Of a DNA stretch of 11,754 bases, positions 7,601 to 11,754 are shown in pieces. A model generated the notes under the pieces. That model saw nothing but the letters and a program-made list of their open reading frames with translations, made no database searches and was not told the DNA's origin. The stretch lies in NCBI GenBank assembly GCA_034437075.1, contig DAOTVD010000304.1, positions 1 to 11,754 on the forward strand. The letters run 5' to 3'. Position numbers and translations under genes: made by a program. Every line of letters starts with the position of its first letter. Position 1 is the stretch's first letter. Origin of the DNA: DAOTVD01 sp034437075. Lineage in GTDB: Bacteria; Chloroflexota; Anaerolineae; Aggregatilineales; J027.

Positions 7601-7982
7601 AACGACCAAAAAGCGTATGGTAACTGGTTTACTTTTTGTAGCATTAACCATTGTCTTCACCGTTTACGGACAACTCGTCTTAAAATGGCAAATTTCGGAC
7701 GCTGGTGAGTTGCCAGATGGGATTGTTGAGAAAGTTATCTTTCTCGGAAAGCAATACTTTCGCCCTTGGATTATCTCTGGTTTAATCGCGGCATTTCTGG
7801 CATCGGGCGCGTGGATGGCTGCGATGACCCAATTAGAGCTTAGCTTCGCCTACCCGTTCATGAGCCTCGCTTTTGTGGCCGTAATGCTACTCTCTGTTGC
7901 CCTCTTTAATGAAACACTCGCATGGAACAAAGTGCTGGGGACATTCATCATCATTATAGGTTTAATAGTTATTGTCAGATGA
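7593..7982 (+). CDS. Small four-helix membrane protein, SMR/EamA (ArnE/ArnF-like)
   Basis: The 129-residue product is almost all membrane. Four hydrophobic helices are visible at about residues 9-30, 55-75, 80-103 and 108-128; helix 1 carries the Y-G-Q-L-V-L-K-W segment and helix 3 begins L-S-F-A-Y-P-F-M-S-L, both typical of half-size drug/metabolite transporters including ArnE and ArnF. Those Arn proteins are assigned to flipping undecaprenyl-phosphate-linked aminoarabinose. Next to a GT2 of the ArnC/GtrB type and a sugar transaminase, a role in flipping a lipid-linked amino sugar is the best guess, while a multidrug exporter is less likely in this context. The gene starts 8 bases inside the propeller gene and ends in ATGA shared with wecE. 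Confidence 0.87.
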   Translation: MDKTTKKRMVTGLLFVALTIVFTVYGQLVLKWQISDAGELPDGIVEKVIFLGKQYFRPWIISGLIAAFLASGAWMAAMTQLELSFAYPFMSLAFVAVMLLSVALFNETLAWNKVLGTFIIIIGLIVIVR

Positions 7983-9124
7983 AAAAGTACCGAATTCCCT
8001 TTAATCGTCCAACTATGGCTGGAAATGAAATCACCTATGTTCATGAAGCAATTCAAGAGAATTGGAATCTCTCGGGTGATGGCCCATTTTCTGCTCGTGT
8101 CCATCGGTTCTTGGAAGATACACTGGGCGTAAAGCGGGCTTTTTTGACACCTTCTTGCACGGATGCCCTTGAAATGACGGCTCTATTGCTCAATTTAAAA
8201 CCCGGCGATGAAGTCATTGTGCCGGCGTTTACATTTGTTTCGACAGCCAATGCGTTCATGCTATACGGAGCCAAACCCGTATTTTGTGATATTCGCTCGG
8301 ATACGCTGAATATTGACGAGCAGCAACTAGAGAAACATATCACGGCAAAAACCAAGGCGATAGTTGTTGTACATTATGCGGGTATTGCTTGCGAAATGGA
8401 TACAATTCTTGCCATTGCTAAAGCCCACAAGCTTGTTGTCATCGAGGATAATGCTCATGGGTTATTTGGTGCCTATAAGGGACAACAACTGGGCACTTTA
8501 GGGGATATGGCGACGCTAAGCTTCCATGAAACAAAAAACTTTCAGTGCGGTGAAGGTGGCGCGTTACTTATCAATAACGAAGGTTATATTGAGCGTGCCG
8601 AAATCATTCGTGATAAAGGCACAAACCGAAAAGCATTCTTTAAGGGTTTGGTAGATAAATACACTTGGGTTGATATAGGGTCTAGCTTTCTGATGTCCGA
8701 TCTTAGTGCGGCATTCTTATTGGCTCAGTTAGAGCAAAAAACCAACATTCAAACACAGCGGAAAATATTATGGGAACGATACTTGCAGGGTTTTTCCGAG
8801 TGGGCGTCTCAATATCACGTGCAAATCCCCAACGTGCCTAAGACTTCTCATCCTGCATACCACTTATTCTATGTGATCTTGACCTTGCCCGAACATCAAC
8901 AAATGCTCATCAATTTTCTGAAGAAAAAAGATATTTACGCTGTTTTTCACTATCAACCGCTTCACCTTTCGCCGATGGGTAAACAACTCGGTGGGAAAGT
9001 TGGTGATTGCCCCAGGACCGAATATGTTGCACCGCGCTTGGTTCGGTTGCCTTTGCACACTGGTTTGCGTTTGGATGATGTGCAAGAAGTCATAGAAGCT
9101 GTAACCGCTTTTTTCAATCAATAA
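7979..9124 (+). CDS. wecE: dTDP-4-amino-4,6-dideoxygalactose transaminase (WecE/RffA type, PLP-dependent)
   Basis: The ATG at 7979 within the ATGA overlap gives 381 residues; a frame extension back to 7922 lies inside the SMR gene and is unlikely to be used. The sequence follows E. coli WecE closely: I-P-F-N-R-P near the start, L-T-P-S-C-T-D-A-L-E-M, P-G-D-E-V-I-V-P-A-F-T-F-V-S-T-A-N-A-F, V-H-Y-A-G-I-A-C-E-M-D-T-I, the PLP-contacting E-D-N-A-H-G (Asp157), the S-F-H-E-T-K-N block with the Schiff-base lysine at 186, G-E-G-G-A-L-L, and R-D-K-G-T-N-R. WecE converts dTDP-4-keto-6-deoxyglucose plus glutamate into dTDP-4-amino-4,6-dideoxygalactose. No rmlA/rmlB genes are in the window, so the keto-sugar must come from elsewhere. 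The acyltransferase in the same operon may act on its product, giving an Fuc4NAc-like sugar. Exact C4 stereochemistry cannot be proven from sequence. Confidence 0.93.
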   Translation: MKKYRIPFNRPTMAGNEITYVHEAIQENWNLSGDGPFSARVHRFLEDTLGVKRAFLTPSCTDALEMTALLLNLKPGDEVIVPAFTFVSTANAFMLYGAKPVFCDIRSDTLNIDEQQLEKHITAKTKAIVVVHYAGIACEMDTILAIAKAHKLVVIEDNAHGLFGAYKGQQLGTLGDMATLSFHETKNFQCGEGGALLINNEGYIERAEIIRDKGTNRKAFFKGLVDKYTWVDIGSSFLMSDLSAAFLLAQLEQKTNIQTQRKILWERYLQGFSEWASQYHVQIPNVPKTSHPAYHLFYVILTLPEHQQMLINFLKKKDIYAVFHYQPLHLSPMGKQLGGKVGDCPRTEYVAPRLVRLPLHTGLRLDDVQEVIEAVTAFFNQ

Positions 9125-9151
9125 ACACTTGTACACAAATGGATACTCTAT

Positions 9152-9373
9152 ATGAAGCCGTCAGTATACTTCAATAAATATATTGATAGCATGGCACTCA
9201 CACTTCTTATCTTGGGTGTTCATGGTGTAATGCTGTTAAACGATGGAATTTATTGGGACGATTGGCTCATGTATGGTGCCAAGCGCAAGGTGACTGGGAT
9301 AGCCTTTTTAACTATTTTGATCCGACATTCAGAGGGGGTAGCACCGCAGAATAACGTGGTCGCTGATTTTTAG
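9152..9373 (+). pseudogene. N-terminal fragment of a GT-C-like membrane glycosyltransferase
   Basis: The frame starts 27 bp after wecE, on the same strand, and codes for 73 residues. The first 46 or so read like the beginning of a GT-C protein: a basic N-terminus, one membrane helix (M-A-L-T-L-L-I-L-G-V-H-G-V-M-L-L) and then N-D-G-I-Y-W-D-D-W-L-M-Y, an acidic, aromatic loop placed exactly where GT-C enzymes carry their catalytic acids. After G-A-K-R-K the sequence loses membrane character and soon stops. A complete family member would run several hundred residues. I infer that the gene was cut at about 9285-9300 by the event that brought in the downstream segment. A short functional membrane peptide is possible but less likely. 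Confidence 0.55.
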
Positions 9374-9528
9374 GCCAAAAACTGCCAAACTTAGCCAATT
9401 TTGAACTAACCTGAACTCTTTTGACCGTTTTCAAGCTGCGAAAACCGTCAGACATGGTGCGATTCGAGACGAGCACGCTATCATGTAAAGCTACCACCTC
9501 TTTTTTTTCCATGTGTTATCATGAAATT
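9374..9528. other. Junction region without recognisable genes
   Basis: Between the broken GT-C fragment and the arsR regulatory region there is no coding signal that I recognise. A reverse-strand open frame (9312-9512, 66 codons) starts with M-E-K-K-E-V-V and has no family resemblance. A run of eight T follows C at 9500. The stretch probably is residue from a recombination or insertion-sequence event. Confidence 0.4.
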
Positions 9529-9542
9529 GTGACAGTTGTCAC
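9529..9542. promoter_or_regulatory. Palindrome GTGACA-N2-TGTCAC upstream of the arsR promoter
   Basis: The 6-bp arms are perfectly complementary around two bases. It ends 6 bp before the candidate -35 box of the arsR promoter, a position suited to a second regulator or activator. The regulator is unknown. Confidence 0.4.
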
Positions 9543-9548
9543 TACTGA

Positions 9549-9576
9549 TTGATCTCCAGAAAGACTACACTATATT
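9549..9576 (+). promoter_or_regulatory. Candidate promoter of the arsR-thioredoxin-permease cassette
   Basis: TTGATC (9549-9554) and TATATT (9571-9576) are separated by 16 bp, matching sigma-70 consensus at 4 of 6 and 5 of 6 bases. It lies 26 bp before the arsR start codon. The -10 box overlaps an inverted repeat, as expected for an auto-repressed arsR operon. Confidence 0.55.
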
Positions 9577-9589
9577 CAAATTCTTGAAT
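9574..9589. promoter_or_regulatory. Likely ArsR operator (ATTCAA-N4-TTGAAT)
   Basis: A perfect inverted repeat of 6 bp with a 4-bp spacer overlaps the -10 box and ends 13 bp before the arsR start. ArsR/SmtB-family repressors bind AT-rich inverted repeats of the TTCAA/TTGAA kind, and their operators usually sit over their own promoter. Binding by this protein is inferred. Confidence 0.6.
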
Positions 9590-9602
9590 GTAACCAGGTG
9601 AG

Positions 9603-9950
9603 ATGGTGAACAGCTACAACGACACAGCCAGCAAGCTCAAGGTGATGGGCCACCCGGTGCGTTTACAGATTCTGGATATGTTGCGACGCGGCGAAACCTG
9701 CGTCTGTCATATCGAGCAGGCATTGGACAAACGCCAGGCGTATATCTCGCAGCAGTTGATGACGTTGCGTGATGCCGGTCTGGTCGATTCACGCAAAGAT
9801 GGTTTGCAGGTGTACTATCGTCTGATCGATGACCAGATGAATGATCTGCTCGATTTACTGGTTGGATCACTGACCCAAAATGGATTGGATGTGCTGGACG
9901 GATGTAACTGTCCGAGCTGCTCAACTGTACTGATCACCATGATCGAATAA
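9603..9950 (+). CDS. ArsR/SmtB-family transcriptional repressor with cysteine metal/metalloid sites
   Basis: The 115-residue protein is a typical winged-helix ArsR: M-G-H-P-V-R-L-Q-I-L-D-M-L at 15-27, a C-V-C-H motif at 33-36 in the helix where ArsR-type sensors bind As(III) or other soft ions, recognition helix around A-Y-I-S-Q-Q-L-M-T-L (46-55), and the wing D-G-L-Q-V-Y-Y-R-L (66-74). An additional C-terminal cluster C-N-C-P-S-C occupies 101-106, giving five cysteines in all. It likely represses its own operon until a thiophilic ligand binds. The start is not certain: the purine-rich AGGTGAG at 9596-9602 touches the ATG at 9603, so the GTG one codon later may be used; the ATG at 9645 would remove part of the first helix. 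The thioredoxin-like gene follows 16 bp after its stop. Confidence 0.9.
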   Translation: MVNSYNDTASKLKVMGHPVRLQILDMLRRGETCVCHIEQALDKRQAYISQQLMTLRDAGLVDSRKDGLQVYYRLIDDQMNDLLDLLVGSLTQNGLDVLDGCNCPSCSTVLITMIE

Positions 9951-9966
9951 ACAGGAGAAAGACCCC

Positions 9967-10215
9967 ATGTTAGAAGTCAAAGTCCTCGGCTCCGGCTGCG
10001 CGAACTGCCAGAAGCTCGAACGCGAAACCCGTGCTGCACTGGACGGTGCTAGCGTTGCCTATCAACTGACGAAGGTCACCGATTTTGCCGACATCGCCGC
10101 CTACGGTGTGCTGCGTACACCCGCACTGGTGATGAATGAAACGGTGCTGTCCAGCGGCAAAATTCCTAAACAGGATCAAATCGTCACCTGGGCACGCGAG
10201 TACGAAACTGCATAA
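9967..10215 (+). CDS. Thioredoxin-like small redox protein (TM0996/MTH895 family, 'redox-active disulfide protein 2')
   Basis: The 82-residue protein has the compact thioredoxin fold of this family: V-K-V-L-G-S-G-C-A-N-C-Q-K-L with the active-site pair Cys11/Cys14 directly after the first strand, a helix, and the cis-proline strand V-L-R-T-P-A-L-V-M-N-E followed by V-L-S-S-G-K-I-P. An AGGAG ribosome site (9953-9957) stands 9 bases before the ATG, the best one in the window. Such proteins commonly travel with arsR and the ArsP/YraQ permease, where they may keep thiols or the substrate reduced or pass on a metal/metalloid; the actual reaction is not established by this sequence. It is cytoplasmic, with no signal peptide. 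Confidence 0.9.
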   Translation: MLEVKVLGSGCANCQKLERETRAALDGASVAYQLTKVTDFADIAAYGVLRTPALVMNETVLSSGKIPKQDQIVTWAREYETA

Positions 10216-10297
10216 AGACGATAACGTCAGGTTCTGTATGCTGACAGAGGTTTTTATTCGTTCATTCACATTCAGTTTTTTGAATATAGGTCGAGAT

Positions 10298-11359
10298 ATG
10301 TCGCTACATACACGTTATCTGCCCCGGATCAACACCGATCGTCGTGCATTTGCGCTGGTTGGTGGGCTGGCTGTGATCTGGCTGATCCTCTACAACAATC
10401 TGCAACCGATCGCCGACTGGATCACCTACACGGTGTTGAACTTCAGTCATGAAAGCCGCCTGGGTGAAGCGCTCAACTTCTTTATCTACGATGTTCCCAA
10501 AATTCTACTGCTGTTAGCCGGTATGATCTTTCTGATTACGCTGGTGCAGACCTTTATCGACACCAACAAAGTCCGTGCCGTTGTTGAAAAACGCGGTGAG
10601 GGCGTTGGCAATGTGATGGCATCGCTCTTTGGCGCGATTACGCCCTTCTGCTCCTGCTCGTCCGTGCCGCTATTTATTGGTTTCGTGCAGGCCGGTATCC
10701 CCCTGGGCATCACCTTTTCCTTCCTGATTACCTCTCCGATTATGAACGAGGTCGCGTTTGTACTGCTGCTGGGGCTGTTCGGCTGGGAAGTGGCGCTGCT
10801 GTATCTGGTGTCGGGCATTACGATTGGTGTCGTGTCCGGACTGATCCTGGGTCGCATGAAGCTGGAAAATCATGTGGAAGAATTTGTCTACGCGATCAAA
10901 GCCAAAAGCCAGCAACCCGATCATGCTATCGAGGATAAGCTGACCTGGCAGGAACGCTTCCAGCAGGCTGCTGAAAGTACCCGTGAGATTGTCAGTAAGG
11001 TGTGGCTGTTCGTCATGGTTGGCATTGGAATTGGCGCGTTTATTCACGGCTTTGTACCTGAAGATGCGCTCTCCAATGTGATGGGAGCCGGGGCCTGGTG
11101 GTCGGTACCCGTCGCCGTGCTGCTGGGCATTCCCCTGTACGCGAACGCCGCAGGCATTATCCCGATTGTGAATGCGTTGCTGGGGAAAGGTGCGGCAATG
11201 GGGACGGTGTTGGCGTTTATGATGTCGGTCGTCGCCCTCAGTTTGCCTGAGCTGATCATCCTGAGAAAAGTCCTGAAACCACGCCTGATTGCGATTTTTG
11301 TGGGTGTGGTGGCGCTGAGTATCATGATTACCGGCTACCTGTTCAATCTGGTTATCTGA
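10298..11359 (+). CDS. Permease of the ArsP/YraQ family (PF03773-type)
   Basis: The ATG at 10298 gives 353 residues, the usual family length; the frame is open to 10136, but that extension overlaps the thioredoxin gene and is not membrane-like, and an ATG at 10238 is a lesser alternative. About eight to ten hydrophobic helices are visible in two similar halves separated by a hydrophilic loop near 190-225. The diagnostic T-P-F-C-S-C-S-S-V-P motif is at 115-124 (Cys118 and Cys120), followed by G-I-P-L-G-I-T-F-S-F-L-I-T-S-P and N-E-V-A-F; the second half has G-I-P-L-Y-A-N-A-A-G and S-L-P-E-L-I-I-L. ArsP members export trivalent organoarsenicals, while other YraQ-type members have unknown substrates. 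Placement with an arsR and a CxxC protein supports thiophilic-compound efflux. An 82-bp gap separates it from the thioredoxin gene. Confidence 0.88.
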   Translation: MSLHTRYLPRINTDRRAFALVGGLAVIWLILYNNLQPIADWITYTVLNFSHESRLGEALNFFIYDVPKILLLLAGMIFLITLVQTFIDTNKVRAVVEKRGEGVGNVMASLFGAITPFCSCSSVPLFIGFVQAGIPLGITFSFLITSPIMNEVAFVLLLGLFGWEVALLYLVSGITIGVVSGLILGRMKLENHVEEFVYAIKAKSQQPDHAIEDKLTWQERFQQAAESTREIVSKVWLFVMVGIGIGAFIHGFVPEDALSNVMGAGAWWSVPVAVLLGIPLYANAAGIIPIVNALLGKGAAMGTVLAFMMSVVALSLPELIILRKVLKPRLIAIFVGVVALSIMITGYLFNLVI

Positions 11360-11363
11360 AATA

Positions 11364-11489
11364 ACACGCTCCTGGATAGAAGCACTCAGCGGTAACACTG
11401 CCGACATACGCAGCTTTACTGATACCATCAAGGCGTTTCTCGCGCAATTCGGCAATGTTCTGGCACAAAGGGCCCGAAGGTGGCCTTGA
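11364..11489 (+). pseudogene. Fragment of a DDE transposase (IS1634/IS4-like)
   Basis: A forward frame running from the end of the permease to the stop at 11487-11489 reads W-I-E-A-L-S-G-N-T-A-D-I-R-S-F-T-D-T-I-K-A-F. The E-x-L-S-G-N-x-x-D-x-x-S-F-x-x-T-I-x-A-F pattern is the stretch after the first catalytic Asp in IS1634-type and related IS4-superfamily transposases. Only about 30 residues remain, without start codon, catalytic acids or terminal repeats, so it is a dead remnant. Confidence 0.5.
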
Positions 11490-11746
11490 TATTGAAGTAG
11501 GGCGCTTTGAAGATCAAACCGATGCTTATGTCTATCGCGATGGACTGGTCGAGTTTCTGGAAGATCGCGACATGGCTTTCTCTGGCCCTGAAGCGAAAAA
11601 AAAACCTGCGCTATCTGGAAGCTTTAGCAGAAGACAATGGCCTAGAACCTGTCGCGCTGGATATGCAACAAGCAGCCATCGATACGACTGCTGTGCGCGT
11701 TACCGAGAATGTAGATGTGGCACCATTGACCATCGAGGCAAATTAG
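11455..11746 (+). pseudogene. Acidic reading frame split by a 9-A homopolymer, function unknown
   Basis: From the ATG at 11455 one frame reads about 47 residues (including G-G-L-D-I-E-V-G-R-F-E-D-Q and Y-V-Y-R-D-G-L-V-E-F-L-E-D) to a run of nine A at 11596-11604. Beyond the run that frame turns into arginine/serine-rich sequence, whereas the frame one base on continues smoothly as N-L-R-Y-L-E-A-L-A-E-D-N-G-L-E-P-V and stops with TAG at 11744-11746. With eight A the two halves would join into one acidic protein of about 96 residues. This may be a frameshift mutation, a homopolymer sequencing error or slippage. I do not recognise the family. An ATG directly follows the stop (11747), so another gene could begin at the window edge. 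Confidence 0.4.
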
Positions 11747-11754
11747 ATGCCCAC

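Noticed and set aside
7922..7978. N-terminal extension of the wecE frame
   Set aside because: WecE proteins begin just before I-P-F-N-R-P, and the extension overlaps the last helix of the SMR-like gene.
3225..9136. The 9-mer CTTGTACAC at both 3225-3233 and 9128-9136
   Set aside because: Nine bases can recur by chance in this length, and the flanking bases show no extended similarity, so it is not treated as an attachment site pair.
10136..10297. N-terminal extension of the permease frame
   Set aside because: It overlaps the thioredoxin-like gene and includes a non-membrane, cysteine- and lysine-rich stretch absent from the family.
10670..11455. Long reverse-strand open frame of 261 codons
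   Set aside because: It is antisense to the clearly conserved permease, and its translation is His/Gln/Asn-rich without domain character, as expected for a shadow of a membrane protein gene.

Overview
The window is bacterial and reads as an accessory cell-surface polysaccharide region that is joined, on its right side, to a small metalloid/thiol-type cassette and then to mobile-element debris. No ribosomal RNA, tRNA or taxonomic marker is present, so the host cannot be named from the sequence. A large GT-C-like membrane protein, an ArsR/thioredoxin/permease trio, and a hairpin-bearing miniature repeat whose reverse strand encodes a PPRIRG-type peptide would all fit a Chloroflexota-like genome, but this is only a weak inference. 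Base composition shifts along the window: 516-3215 is relatively GC-rich, about 3220-9370 is visibly AT-richer, and 9600-11754 is intermediate again. This suggests at least three segments of different history.

Layout. The left edge carries the C-terminal part of a class I SAM methyltransferase, followed by a long polytopic protein (14 or so membrane segments plus a large C-terminal soluble part) that resembles GT-C glycosyltransferases. A WbqC-family gene lies on the minus strand. Between it and the next operon is a 197-bp miniature inverted-repeat element (4221-4417) with 16-bp terminal inverted repeats, a 12-bp near-perfect direct repeat on each side, and two strong internal GC hairpins.

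From 4494 to 9124 six plus-strand genes overlap stop-to-start and must form one translationally coupled operon: a polyprenyl-phosphate-type GT2 glycosyltransferase, a SAM methyltransferase, a NeuD/PglD-like acyltransferase, a five-bladed-propeller (GH43/GH32-like) protein, a small SMR/EamA (ArnE-like) membrane protein and a WecE-type sugar transaminase. A truncated GT-C-like N-terminus follows at 9152. Read together, they could make an N-acylated 4-amino-4,6-dideoxyhexose, load it on a lipid carrier (GT2), flip it (SMR-like protein) and transfer it outside (GT-C). The last gene appears broken at the junction with the next segment.

From 9549 a promoter with an inverted-repeat operator over its -10 box drives arsR, a thioredoxin-like CxxC mini-protein and an ArsP/YraQ-type permease. 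All three proteins carry paired cysteines. The right edge (11360-11754) holds a fragment of a DDE transposase and an acidic reading frame split by a 9-A homopolymer. Most of the biology is recognisable by family. The less ordinary points are the miniature element in the divergent regulatory region, the propeller protein inside a biosynthetic operon, the triplicated module in the large membrane protein, and the broken GT-C gene.
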